Positions 17,510-26,464 of a stretch of DNA of 64,000 nt are shown piece after piece (within the stretch, counting starts at the first letter, position 1; the number at the start of each line of letters is the position of its first letter). The position numbers and the translations under genes were made by a program. Under the pieces are notes generated by a model that searched no databases, was not told the DNA's origin, and saw only the letters and a program-made list of their open reading frames with translations. The stretch spans positions 3,658,001-3,722,000 of the forward strand of contig NC_007925.1 in NCBI RefSeq assembly GCF_000013745.1, in the 5' to 3' direction. The stretch comes from Rhodopseudomonas_A palustris_F (lineage in GTDB: Bacteria > Pseudomonadota > Alphaproteobacteria > Rhizobiales > Xanthobacteraceae).

Positions 17510-18243
17510 CGGCGGTGCCTCCATCGATGCACCCCATAGGCGATGGTGCCGGCGGTGACGCCGCTGATCAAAATATCGACCCCGGTGTGCAGCAGCGAGA
17601 CCAACGGAAACAGCGCAAGGCCGAGGCCGAGCGCGACGATGTCGGCGAGTTCGCGGCAGTTGCGCGCGGTGGACAGCAAGAACGCCAACGGCGTTAAAAG
17701 CAGGATCGCGGCGCCGAACAATTGCGGCAGATTGGCCGCGAGCATGAAACCGACCACATTGGCGATCAGGCAAATCGAGACCAGGCCACAGCCAAGCCCG
17801 AGGGTGAAGGCGATCCGCGCCTCGCGCGGCACCTGCGGAAACAGTCGGAAACACTCGACCCACAGCGTCACGGCGATGAAATGCGCCGGCAGGATCAGCT
17901 GACGCTGCCGCGTGGTGGGCGTTCGCATCATCGGCAACACCGCGACCACCATCGGGAACAGACGGATCGCGCTCACCGTCACCGCGATCGCGGCCTGCGC
18001 CACCGTCGCGCCGGAGCCCAGCGTCGAGATCAGGATGATCTGCGCCGGGCCCGCCCAGACGAACAAGGTCGACGCCAGCACCCAGCCGAGGCTGAAATGA
18101 GTGTCATGCGCCAGCGCGCCGATGCCGAGATAGGTCGCGAACAACACCGCGGTCAAAACAGTGGTCGCCACCGCGCGCAATCCGAGCCTGAAAGCGCCGG
18201 CAGCGCTATGCCATTTCGGGGAGTCGAGAGCAGGAAGCGCCAT
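17506..18243 (-). CDS. azlC: AzlC family branched-chain amino acid permease
   Basis: A 245-residue inner-membrane protein with about seven membrane segments, the large subunit of an AzlCD amino acid exporter. Family features are FRLGLRAVATTVLTAVLFATYLG-like first segments, SLGWVLASTLFVWAGPAQIILI and an RLFPMVVAVLPMM loop. It overlaps azlD by four bases. Substrate is inferred from the family (branched-chain amino acids and analogues). No regulator of the Lrp/AzlB type is adjacent. Confidence 0.88.
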   Translation of the reverse strand: MALPALDSPKWHSAAGAFRLGLRAVATTVLTAVLFATYLGIGALAHDTHFSLGWVLASTLFVWAGPAQIILISTLGSGATVAQAAIAVTVSAIRLFPMVVAVLPMMRTPTTRQRQLILPAHFIAVTLWVECFRLFPQVPREARIAFTLGLGCGLVSICLIANVVGFMLAANLPQLFGAAILLLTPLAFLLSTARNCRELADIVALGLGLALFPLVSLLHTGVDILISGVTAGTIAYGVHRWRHRR

Positions 18244-18396
18244 GCCATCCGTCGATCGAGTGAGGAACTCATACGCGCAGTAAACCCCGCCGGGTCAAGC
18301 GCCCCCGTTTACCTTAACGATCATTCGACGTCAGTCGAACTTCCGAACCTCCACCACCTCCGATAGCACGATCTGCATCTTGCACGGGAGGCCGAG

Positions 18397-18756
18397 TTGC
18401 TGGAACGACGCCAACATTTTCGCGGACGGGTGTTTTGCGGCGGCCGCATCGCCTTCAACGAGCGAGAGTCCAGCATCGACTGTATTGTCCGCAATCTGTC
18501 TTCATGCGGGGCCAAGGTCGAATTCAACAATGCGGCCGTCGTTCCGGACCACGTCGATCTGACGATAACGCGCAAGAGCGTCGGGTTTCTCGCCCGCATC
18601 GTCTGGTGCCGTCAGGACCAGGCCGGCCTGGAGTTCCATGGCTTCAGCCAACGGCATGCGGAACGGCCTCTCGACTTGACGCTGCGACTGCGCGCCACCG
18701 AGCGTGCCGACCAATCCCTGCGCGCGCAGCTCGAGAGGCTTCGTTCCGGCGGTTAG
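18397..18756 (+). CDS. PilZ domain protein (c-di-GMP effector)
   Basis: A 119-residue single-domain PilZ protein, predicted to bind cyclic di-GMP in the cytosol. The two binding motifs are present: the RxxxR-type stretch ERRQHFRGRVF near residue 4 and NLSSCG (D/NxSxxG) near residue 33. The start is a TTG at 18397, chosen because GGGAGG sits five bases upstream; no ATG is available in this part of the frame. A dispersed repeat begins at the base after its stop. The window also encodes two diguanylate cyclases that could supply its ligand. Confidence 0.85.
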   Translation: MLERRQHFRGRVFCGGRIAFNERESSIDCIVRNLSSCGAKVEFNNAAVVPDHVDLTITRKSVGFLARIVWCRQDQAGLEFHGFSQRHAERPLDLTLRLRATERADQSLRAQLERLRSGG

Positions 18757-18830
18757 AGCACGATCCGGAAAGGTGGATACCGGTTTTCGGAAAACATCAT
18801 GCTCAATCGAAAGGCTGGAGCAGGATGACG
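18757..18830. repeat. Dispersed Bradyrhizobium-type intergenic repeat, copy 1
   Basis: About 74 bases starting AGCACGATCC, containing GTGGATACCGGTTTTCGGAA and ending GAGCAGGATGACG. It fills the entire gap between the PilZ gene and the convergent lytic transglycosylase gene. A related copy in reverse orientation lies at 58082-58182, sharing the GGATACCGGTTT core, the TCATG-TC segment and the AGCAGGATGA end. Confidence 0.7.
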
Positions 18831-19856
18831 TCAGCCGCTCAATCGCGCATTGCGCAACACCAGGCAGGCGCCGCCGGCGCGACGAATCCGATGACACAGA
18901 TCATTCGCCGCAACGCGGCTCTCGGCGCCGATCCGCACTTGGTAGAACGTGCGCGTGCCGCGACTGCGCCATACCGAACTCAGCAGATTTGGATCCTGAT
19001 CGCCAATCACCGAACTCAAACGCGTCATGGCACGGGCGTAGAGCGACAGCGCACGATCGCGGTTGAAGCCGGCCGCCAACTGGACGCCCCATGGCCGATC
19101 GGCGCCGAGTTTCACCCGCTGTTGCAGCTGCGTCACGAACGGATTGGGCGCGCGCGTCAACAGCGCCATCAGCGTGCGGCAACTGGTCCGCGCCGTCGGT
19201 TCGGCGGTCTTGCCGTTGCGGCCGATCGTCGCCCAATCGTCGACCGAGGTGCCGGTGATGGCGGAGACGTAGTTGCGGGTTTCCTGCGGCAAATAACCGG
19301 TGCCGGCAATCCACTCCTGCACCCGACGCGGCCCGGCATTGTAGGCTGCAGCCGCGAGCCCGAGATTGCCGAACTGGCCGCGCAACTCGCTGAGGAATTC
19401 CGCGGATTTCGGCAGCGCTTGGACCGGATCGAACGGATCGAGCAAGCTGCGCTCATTGGCAGTGCCGGGCATGAACTGCGCGATGCCCTGCGCGCGGCTG
19501 CCGTTGCGGGTCAAGGGACCGACCGCATCGGGCTGAAATCGGCTTTCCTGCCAGATCACCCGGGCGAAGAACTCCAACGGCAAATCGTGCGCCTTCGCCG
19601 CGGATTCGATCATCAGGCAGATCGCCTCGCGGGTATCACCGTCGTGCGCGGCTTCCGTCGGCGGCGCCACTTGCTCCGGCTGCTGCGGCGTCTCCGGCTT
19701 GCGCTCAGTATCGGCATTCGGCGGCGGCGCTCCCGGTGGGGTCGCCGTCGCGTTGCTGTTCGGCGGCGCATCCTCCGCGCACAGCGGCGCACTGACGGTC
19801 AGCGCAGCCAGCACCAGCAAACAAACAACCGATCGCAAGGCGCGAGCTGCCGGCAT
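18831..19856 (-). CDS. Periplasmic lytic transglycosylase with SPOR domain
   Basis: This 341-residue exported protein is predicted to cleave peptidoglycan glycan strands. A signal peptide (about 1-27, ending PLCAED) is followed by a Pro/Ala-rich linker. A family 1 SLT domain spans about 75-240, with catalytic Glu in VIWQESRFQPDAVGP, then GIAQFMPGTA and AAAYNAGPRRVQEWI. The C-terminal TFYQVRIGAESRVAANDLC region is a SPOR-like domain, which binds denuded glycans at the septum. The ATG at 19856 was chosen because it begins the signal peptide; the open frame runs further upstream. Confidence 0.88.
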   Translation of the reverse strand: MPAARALRSVVCLLVLAALTVSAPLCAEDAPPNSNATATPPGAPPPNADTERKPETPQQPEQVAPPTEAAHDGDTREAICLMIESAAKAHDLPLEFFARVIWQESRFQPDAVGPLTRNGSRAQGIAQFMPGTANERSLLDPFDPVQALPKSAEFLSELRGQFGNLGLAAAAYNAGPRRVQEWIAGTGYLPQETRNYVSAITGTSVDDWATIGRNGKTAEPTARTSCRTLMALLTRAPNPFVTQLQQRVKLGADRPWGVQLAAGFNRDRALSLYARAMTRLSSVIGDQDPNLLSSVWRSRGTRTFYQVRIGAESRVAANDLCHRIRRAGGACLVLRNARLSG

Positions 19857-19964
19857 CAAGCGTCCATGTTCCAATTGCAGTGTGCGACAGTCCGCGCCGC
19901 GGCTTGACACCGACCGCGGACCGGCTAGCAATTCGCCCGTCCGATACCGAGCCGGGGCAAAGTT

Positions 19965-20900
19965 ATGGCTGTAACGCGGAACGAGCAACCCGGTTTCGCG
20001 GCGGACGACGACGTGCCGATCCCCTACATGGCGCGCACGCGGGATTATTACGCCGCGATCGGCTACACCGAGCCGTATCGCTGGGCGCATCATGTCGGGG
20101 CGCCATTCCAGCCGCTGCGCAAACCGCTGGCGCAGGCCCGCCTCGCCATCGTCACCACGGCCGCACCGTTCGATCCGGCGAAAGGCGATCAGGGACCCGG
20201 CGCGCCCTACAATGGCGGCGCCAAATTCTATCAGGTCTATGACGGCGATAGCGCGCTGCCGCACGATTTGCGGATCTCGCACATCGCCTACGACCGCATC
20301 CACACCACCGCCGAGGACGGCAATTGCTGGTTTCCGCTGCCGCAGTTACTGCGCTTCGCGGCAGACGGCCGGATCGGCGAAGTCGCGCCGCGGTTCTTCG
20401 GCGCCCCGACCAACCGCAGCCACCGCGTCACCATCGAGACCGACGCGCCGGCGATTCTCGCGCGCTGCCGCGCCGATCGCGTCGACGCCGTGGTGCTGGT
20501 GCCGAACTGCCCGGTGTGCCACCAGACCGTCAGCCTGGTGGCGCGGCATCTCGAAGCGAACGGCATCTCCACCGTGGTGATGGGCTGCGCCAAGGACATC
20601 GTCGAGCACGCCGCGGTGCCGCGATTTCTGTTCAGCGATTTTCCGCTCGGCAATTCCGCAGGCAAGCCGCGCGATCCGACGTCGCAGGCGTTCACGCTGG
20701 AGCTGGCGCTGCGCTTGCTGGACTCCGCGCCAGGCCCGCAGACCACGGTGCAGTCGCCGCTGCGCTGGCGCGACGACGCTTCCTGGAAGCGCGACTACAA
20801 CAACGTTGCCGCGATGAGCCCGGAGGAGTTGGCGCGGCGACGGCGCGACTTCGACGCCCAAAAGCAGCGCGCCCGGGCGATCCGCGACGGCGCGGCCTAG
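19965..20900 (+). CDS. Glycine/betaine/D-proline reductase B-like protein, cysteine form
   Basis: A 311-residue cytosolic protein resembling the GrdB/PrdB selenoprotein family of Stickland reductases. The key site VVLVPNCPVCHQTVSL has Cys182 and Cys185 in a CxxC arrangement, where the clostridial enzymes carry selenocysteine followed by cysteine. Conserved blocks include YRWAHHVGAPFQPL, AIVTTAAPFDP and ISHIAYDRIHT. No partner reductase subunits (GrdA/GrdC or PrdA) are nearby, so classic amino acid reduction is unlikely. A thiol-redox or reductive role is a guess. It starts at an ATG at 19965, divergent from the lytic transglycosylase gene. Confidence 0.75.
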   Translation: MAVTRNEQPGFAADDDVPIPYMARTRDYYAAIGYTEPYRWAHHVGAPFQPLRKPLAQARLAIVTTAAPFDPAKGDQGPGAPYNGGAKFYQVYDGDSALPHDLRISHIAYDRIHTTAEDGNCWFPLPQLLRFAADGRIGEVAPRFFGAPTNRSHRVTIETDAPAILARCRADRVDAVVLVPNCPVCHQTVSLVARHLEANGISTVVMGCAKDIVEHAAVPRFLFSDFPLGNSAGKPRDPTSQAFTLELALRLLDSAPGPQTTVQSPLRWRDDASWKRDYNNVAAMSPEELARRRRDFDAQKQRARAIRDGAA

Positions 20901-21016
20901 GCGACTTGCGCTCTCCTGTTGGTAAGTCCCCGCCGCAGCGGTGTTCCGTGCTTCCAGCCTCGCACCGGCCGCCCCGGCCAATTGCCTTGCGGGGCGATTT
21001 GATTAAAACGTCGTCC

Positions 21017-22957
21017 GTGACCCCACGATCGGTTGAACGCAGGCCGAACGGTCGCGCATCCGATCCACCGAGGACGACGAGCATTAAGCGCAAAAAGCCC
21101 AAGCAGCGCCCGCCGAAGAAGCGCCACGGTTCCGGTCCGCCGGTTTCGCAACGGCCAGCGCCGATGCCAGCAGCGCGGGCGAATGCGGGCGAGGCTGCGG
21201 CCACGGCTGCGCTCCTCCCGGCCACGTCGGCCGGGACCCCGGAGCAACGCGTCGCCGCGCCTCCGCAGCGCGTTGCCCCATCGGTGCAACCAAGTCCGGC
21301 GGCGGCGCAACGAGCGAAGGTAGCGAATGCGCCAGCGGCGGCAACTCCCGCTGCCGCGCCCCCCAGGGCCGCCCCGGGGTTCTCGTTTTCCAAGCTGTAC
21401 GCCGAGACCTGCGACTCGTTTCTCGACGCGCTGCAGACCTCGCCGACCCGGCTGCTGCTGTGGATCATGGGCGCCTATGGCGCGCTGTGGTTCTCCAGCA
21501 CGGTCAGCTTTCCGGCGATGCCGTTCGACAGCTACGAGATGTTCCTGTTCGGCAGGGAGATGCAGTGGGGCTACTGGAAGCACCCGCCGCTGGAGCCGTG
21601 GCTGACCGAAATCGCCTATCAGCTCACCTTCCACTGGATCAGCTCGCATTTCGTACTGGCGATCGGCTCGATCCTGGTGACGTTCTATTTCGTCTATCTG
21701 ATCGGCACGGAAACCATCGGCAAGACCGGCGCGACGCTCGCCGTCGCGCTCACCATTCTGGTCTATTATTTCGGCCCGCCGGTGACGATGTACAGCCACA
21801 ACGTCGGGCAGCTGCCGATCTTTGCCGCCACTGTCTACATCTATCGCAAAGCGGTGCTGGGCGACAAATTGTCAAACTGGGTGCTGTTCGGCGTCGCCGC
21901 GGCGATCCTGATGTACTCGAAATACGCCGGCGCGTTGCTGCTGGCGGTGCTCGGGTTGCACCTGCTGCTGATGCCGCAGGGCCGCAGGCACCTGTTGACC
22001 CGCGGGCCTTACATTGCGGTGCTGGTCGGGCTGGTGATCCTGCTGCCGAACCTGATCTGGCTGGTGCAGAGCCATTTTCTGCCGTTCACCTTCGCCTTCG
22101 ACCGTCCGCCGGTCGAAGGCTTCGTGCCGCGGCTCTGGGCAGGGCTGAAATTCCTGCTCGCTCAGGTCGGCTACCACGCCGGCATCATCGTGCTGGTGCT
22201 GCTGGCGATGATTCCGAAGCTACCGCTGCAAGGCGCCCCGGTGACGCTCGAACTCGGCCGGCCGACCCTGTTCGACCGATCGCTGGTGCTGATGGCGGCG
22301 TTCATCCCGCTGCTGTTGATCGGCGCAATGACGTTCTGGGCTGGTGTCGATCAACGGCCGGAGATCGGCGGCTCGCTGGTGGCGCTGTCCGGGCTCGCCA
22401 TGGTGATGCTGCTGCCGCAGCGCAGCGTGCTGCGCGCGCCGCGGCTGGTGACGACGATCTGGTTGTTGGTGCTGATCGGCCTGCCGATCGGGCACGTGGT
22501 GTTCGTCAACGCCAAGGCCAATGGCAGCGGGCAAGTGCCGACCCAGATGTGGCCGGCGCGGGAATTGTCGGGCGCGATGCAGGCGATCTGGAACAGCAAG
22601 TCGCTGCGCCGGCTGGACATCGTCACCGGCGATTTCAAGCAGGCGGGATTCGTGGCGCTGTACGCCTCGCCGCGGCCGTCGGTGTTCATCGACGCCGATT
22701 TCCGCAAGAGCCCGTGGATCACCCCGGAGCGGCTGAAACAATCCGGCACGCTGGTGATCTGGTCGACCTCGGACTTCCCGCGCACCGACGAGATCCCGGC
22801 GCCGTATCGCGCGGCGCTCGCCGGGCTGACGCCGACGCTCGGCACCATGGTGCTGCCGCTCGGCCACGGCAAATCCGAGGCCTATGGCTGGGCGGTGATG
22901 TTGCCGGAAGCCACCCCGACGCTGACGCCCACCCCCGGCATAACCAAGCAACCGTGA
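21017..22957 (+). CDS. Glycosyltransferase family 39 (ArnT/PMT-like) membrane protein
   Basis: An inner-membrane GT-C enzyme expected to move a sugar from a polyprenyl-phosphate carrier to a periplasmic acceptor. Using the GTG at 21017 it has 646 residues. About 125 are a Lys/Pro/Ala-rich cytoplasmic region, followed by about ten membrane segments and a short periplasmic C-terminal domain. The GT39 hallmark is the acidic first loop FPAMPFDSYEMFLFGREMQWG followed by YWKHPPLEPWLTEIAY. The start is uncertain: TTG codons at 20985 and 20999 and an ATG at 21164 are alternatives. It ends at a strong bidirectional terminator facing clpA. Confidence 0.85.
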   Translation: MTPRSVERRPNGRASDPPRTTSIKRKKPKQRPPKKRHGSGPPVSQRPAPMPAARANAGEAAATAALLPATSAGTPEQRVAAPPQRVAPSVQPSPAAAQRAKVANAPAAATPAAAPPRAAPGFSFSKLYAETCDSFLDALQTSPTRLLLWIMGAYGALWFSSTVSFPAMPFDSYEMFLFGREMQWGYWKHPPLEPWLTEIAYQLTFHWISSHFVLAIGSILVTFYFVYLIGTETIGKTGATLAVALTILVYYFGPPVTMYSHNVGQLPIFAATVYIYRKAVLGDKLSNWVLFGVAAAILMYSKYAGALLLAVLGLHLLLMPQGRRHLLTRGPYIAVLVGLVILLPNLIWLVQSHFLPFTFAFDRPPVEGFVPRLWAGLKFLLAQVGYHAGIIVLVLLAMIPKLPLQGAPVTLELGRPTLFDRSLVLMAAFIPLLLIGAMTFWAGVDQRPEIGGSLVALSGLAMVMLLPQRSVLRAPRLVTTIWLLVLIGLPIGHVVFVNAKANGSGQVPTQMWPARELSGAMQAIWNSKSLRRLDIVTGDFKQAGFVALYASPRPSVFIDADFRKSPWITPERLKQSGTLVIWSTSDFPRTDEIPAPYRAALAGLTPTLGTMVLPLGHGKSEAYGWAVMLPEATPTLTPTPGITKQP

Positions 22958-22966
22958 GATCAAGTG

Positions 22967-23004
22967 AACGGGGCCGGCGATCGCTCGCCGGCCCCGTCAA
23001 ATTT
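22967..23004. terminator. Bidirectional terminator between GT39 and clpA
   Basis: A perfect 13-base-pair stem (22967-22979 with 22984-22996) and four-base loop, with arms built from GGGGCCGGCGA. It is followed on the plus strand by CAAATTT. It sits between two convergent genes. Confidence 0.8.
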
Positions 23005-23020
23005 GGCAATTTGCCGCGGC

Positions 23021-25429
23021 TCACACCTTGACCAGCGGTCCCTTCGAGGACGGCCCGTCGGAGCCGCCGCCGGATTTCGGCTTGCGGACGCTGCGCTTGC
23101 GGGCGCCCGGCAGCTTCTCCGGCTTCGGCGTCACCGGGCCTTCGAGATATTCGAAGCCGATCTTCTCCAGATCGACCCCGGCCACCGCTTCGTCCTTGAT
23201 CAGCACGACGCGGACGTGACCGCCGCCCTTCAGCCGGCCGAACAGCACCTCGTCGGCCAACGGCTTCTTGATGTGCTCCTGGATCACCCGCGACATCGGC
23301 CGCGCGCCCATCTGCTCGTCGTAGCCATGCTGCACCAGCCAGGCCTTGGCGGGCTCGGACAGTTCGATGGTGACGTCGCGATCGGCGAGCTGCACCTCGA
23401 GCTGCAGCACGAACTTCTCCACCACCATGCCGATGACGTCGGCATTGAGATGCGCGAACGAGACGATGGCATCGAGACGGTTGCGGAATTCCGGCGCGAA
23501 CTGCCGGTTGATCGCCTCATGGTCGTCGCCTTCCCGCTTGTTGCGGGTGAAGCCGAACGCCTGCCGCGCCAGATCGGCAGCGCCGGCATTCGTCGTCATG
23601 ATCAGGATCACGTTGCGGAAGTTGACCTGCTTGCCGTTATGGTCGGTCAGCCGGCCGTGATCCATGATCTGCAACAGCACGTTGTAGAGATCCGGATGCG
23701 CCTTCTCGATTTCGTCGAGCAGCACCACGCAATGCGGATGCTGATCGACGCCGTCGGTCAAAAGGCCGCCCTGATCGAAGCCGACATAGCCCGGAGGCGC
23801 GCCGATCAGCCGCGAGACGGTATGCCGCTCCATGTATTCCGACATGTCGAAGCGGATCAGCTCGACGCCGAGCGAGGCCGCCAATTGCTTGGCCACTTCG
23901 GTCTTGCCGACGCCGGTCGGGCCGGAGAACAAATAGGAGCCGATCGGCTTTTCCGGTTCGCGCAGGCCGGCGCGCGCCAGCTTGATCGACGCGGCCAAAG
24001 CCTCGATCGCCTTATCCTGACCGAACACGACGCGCTTCAGGGTGGTTTCGAGATGTTTCAGCACCTCGGCGTCGTCCTTTGACACGCTCTTCGGCGGGAT
24101 CCGCGCCATGGTCGCAACCGTGGCCTCGATTTCCTTGATGCCGATAGTCTTCTTGCGCTTGTTCTCCGCCACCAGCATCTGCGCCGCGCCGGATTCGTCG
24201 ATCACGTCGATCGCCTTGTCGGGCAGTTTGCGGTCGTGGATGTAGCGCGACGACAGCTGCACCGCCGACTCGATCGCCTCGTTGGTGTATTTCAGCTTGT
24301 GGTAGTCCTCGAAATACGGCTTCAGCCCCTTGAGGATCGCGATCGCGTCTTCGACGGTCGGCTCGTTGACGTCGATCTTCTGGAACCGGCGCACCAAAGC
24401 GCGGTCCTTCTCGAAGTGCTGGCGGTATTCCTTATAGGTGGTCGATCCCATGCAGCGGATGGTGCCCGATGCGAGGGCAGGCTTGAGCAGATTCGAGGCA
24501 TCCATCGCGCCGCCGGAGGTGGCGCCGGCGCCGATCACGGTATGGATCTCGTCGATGAACAGGATCGCGTTGGGATGCGCTTCCAGCTCCTTCAACACCT
24601 GCTTCAGGCGTTCTTCGAAGTCGCCGCGATACCGCGTGCCGGCGAGCAGCGTGCCCATGTCCAGCGAGAACACGGTTGCGGCGGCCAGCACCTCCGGCAC
24701 TTCCGAGTCGACGATGCGCTTGGCGAGGCCCTCTGCAATAGCGGTCTTGCCGACGCCGGCTTCGCCGACGAACAGCGGGTTGTTCTTCTGCCGGCGACAC
24801 AGCACCTGGATCGCGCGGTTGATTTCGACATTACGGCCGATCACCGGATCGATCTTGCCGTCGCGGGCCTTCTTGTTGAGGTTGACGCAATAGGTGTCCA
24901 AAGCGTCACCTTTCTTTTTGCTGTCCTCGCCACCCTTGGTCTCGGTCTCCTCATCAACCCCGCGCACCGGCCGCGCCTCGGACACTCCGGGCCGCTTGGC
25001 GATGCCATGGCTGATGTAATTGACGGCGTCGTAGCGCGTCATGTCCTGCTCCTGCAGGAAATACGCGGCGTGGCTTTCGCGCTCGGCGAAGATCGCGATC
25101 AGCACGTTGGCGCCGGTGACCTCTTCGCGGCCGGACGACTGCACGTGGATCACCGCGCGCTGGATCACCCTTTGGAAGCCGGCGGTCGGCTTGGCGTCGT
25201 CGGCGCCGTCGGTCACCAGGTTCTCGAATTCGGTCTCGAGATAATTGACGAGGCTGGTGCGCAACTTGTCGAGATCGACGCTGCAGGCCCGCATCACTGC
25301 CGCGGCATCGGAGTCGTCCACCAGCGAGAGCAGCAAATGCTCGAGCGTCGCATATTGGTGATGGCGCTCGTTCGCGATCGCGAGGGCGCGGTGCAGGGAT
25401 TGCTCAAGGCTCTGTGAAAATGTTGGCAT
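23021..25429 (-). CDS. clpA: ATP-dependent Clp protease ATP-binding subunit ClpA
   Basis: ClpA is the AAA+ unfoldase that feeds substrates into ClpP. The 802-residue protein has an N-terminal Clp-N domain (1-145, starting MPTFSQSLEQSLHRALAIA), a first AAA module with Walker A GEAGVGKTA and sensor-type FIDEIHTVIGAG, and a second module with GPTGVGKTE and VVLLDEIEKAHPD. There is no middle coiled-coil, which separates it from ClpB. The extra basic C-terminal tail after about residue 760 (KLPGARKRSVRKPKSGG) is typical of Rhizobiales ClpA. clpS lies 187 bases upstream on the same strand. Confidence 0.97.
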   Translation of the reverse strand: MPTFSQSLEQSLHRALAIANERHHQYATLEHLLLSLVDDSDAAAVMRACSVDLDKLRTSLVNYLETEFENLVTDGADDAKPTAGFQRVIQRAVIHVQSSGREEVTGANVLIAIFAERESHAAYFLQEQDMTRYDAVNYISHGIAKRPGVSEARPVRGVDEETETKGGEDSKKKGDALDTYCVNLNKKARDGKIDPVIGRNVEINRAIQVLCRRQKNNPLFVGEAGVGKTAIAEGLAKRIVDSEVPEVLAAATVFSLDMGTLLAGTRYRGDFEERLKQVLKELEAHPNAILFIDEIHTVIGAGATSGGAMDASNLLKPALASGTIRCMGSTTYKEYRQHFEKDRALVRRFQKIDVNEPTVEDAIAILKGLKPYFEDYHKLKYTNEAIESAVQLSSRYIHDRKLPDKAIDVIDESGAAQMLVAENKRKKTIGIKEIEATVATMARIPPKSVSKDDAEVLKHLETTLKRVVFGQDKAIEALAASIKLARAGLREPEKPIGSYLFSGPTGVGKTEVAKQLAASLGVELIRFDMSEYMERHTVSRLIGAPPGYVGFDQGGLLTDGVDQHPHCVVLLDEIEKAHPDLYNVLLQIMDHGRLTDHNGKQVNFRNVILIMTTNAGAADLARQAFGFTRNKREGDDHEAINRQFAPEFRNRLDAIVSFAHLNADVIGMVVEKFVLQLEVQLADRDVTIELSEPAKAWLVQHGYDEQMGARPMSRVIQEHIKKPLADEVLFGRLKGGGHVRVVLIKDEAVAGVDLEKIGFEYLEGPVTPKPEKLPGARKRSVRKPKSGGGSDGPSSKGPLVKV

Positions 25430-25616
25430 TCTCGTCCTCTATGGCCCCCGCCTATCATGGCCGCCGATGCTTGGTCAGGCAACAACAACCTTGCTCATAT
25501 AGTCATCCAACCTCGTGGCGAAAGTCCGGTTCCGCGCGGGCCGAGCGCGGAGCGTAGGTTCAGCCCGCCGAAGCAATCAATGCAAGACCCGTTCCGGATT
25601 TCTGCGCCCGGCCGCG

Positions 25617-25949
25617 TCACTTCTTTTCCATGACGCACTGGAGAGGGTGCTGGTGCTTGCGTGCAAAATCCATCACCTGCGTCACTTTGGTTTCGGCGAT
25701 CTCATAGGTGAAGACGCCGCACTCACCGATCCCGTGATGATGCACGTGCAACATCACCTGGGTCGCGGCTTCGACATCCATCTGGAAAAACTTCTCCAGC
25801 ACGTGCACGACGAATTCCATCGGCGTGTAATCGTCGTTCAGGATCAACACGCGGTACAGATTGGGACGCTTGGTCTTCGGCTTAACCTTGGTGATAACCG
25901 AGGTCGCCGGATTGCCGGGACCGCTGGAGCGGCCTTCGTCATTGCCCAT
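25617..25949 (-). CDS. clpS: ClpA adaptor protein ClpS
   Basis: ClpS binds N-degron substrates and docks them on ClpA. The 110-residue protein has a flexible N-terminus and the core YRVLILNDDYTPMEFVVHVL, followed by VMLHVHHHGIGECGVF with the substrate-pocket residues. The ATG at 25949 (MGNDEGRSS) is used; upstream in-frame codons are basic and unlike the family. It precedes clpA on the same strand, matching their partnership. The 187-base gap leaves room for a separate clpA promoter. Confidence 0.95.
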   Translation of the reverse strand: MGNDEGRSSGPGNPATSVITKVKPKTKRPNLYRVLILNDDYTPMEFVVHVLEKFFQMDVEAATQVMLHVHHHGIGECGVFTYEIAETKVTQVMDFARKHQHPLQCVMEKK

Positions 25950-26464
25950 GCGCGGAGCGGAGCGAAGGCGGCTCTGCGTCGCAGACCGATGGAAGGGCGA
26001 ATATGCTCGATGTGAAGTCGCGTGCAGCATGTTTCAGGTGTTCGGAATCCAGGGAGGCATTCACGACAAACGACAAGCGCCCCCCATACAGGCCCTCGAT
26101 TGCGTTCTATCCAGCGTTTTGGGAGCCGCTCGACGGCAGCGGCCGATCCGCCGACTGGACCGGATGGCATGAATATGGGTCAGCATCCGCTTGGCCGCAA
26201 GCACGGAGATTTTGAGCGATTCCGATTCCGGATCCGCGTTCCCCCTGGGTTTCGACCGCAGCGCCTGGAGCGCGTTCACCGGAACCGGCCGGCACACCGC
26301 CGAATCAGCCCGGCACGATTCACCTAGCGTTGACGATAGCCAGGTCCTGGCCGCGGCAAACCTCGTATTTCCACGGCAATTGACCTGTTTTTGCAGGACA
26401 TCTTTACCCTGTGTTCATCGCGCGCGCCCGAAATGACCGAAAGAACCGGAATTCGGGAAAATCC
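25950..26464. other. Gene-poor stretch upstream of clpS and the TadG-like gene
   Basis: About 515 bases between divergent genes. Several short open frames exist on both strands, but none has convincing protein character or a good ribosome site. It presumably holds the promoters of clpS (leftward) and of the vWA gene (rightward). No hairpin terminator or repeat is evident. Confidence 0.5.

Noticed and set aside
20324..21016. Upstream extension of the GT39 frame across the reductase-B-like gene
   Set aside because: It overlaps a confident gene in another frame and has arginine-rich shadow composition.
26022..26436. Several 60-100 codon frames between clpS and the TadG-like gene
   Set aside because: All are basic, low-information translations that overlap each other; none has a plausible start signal.
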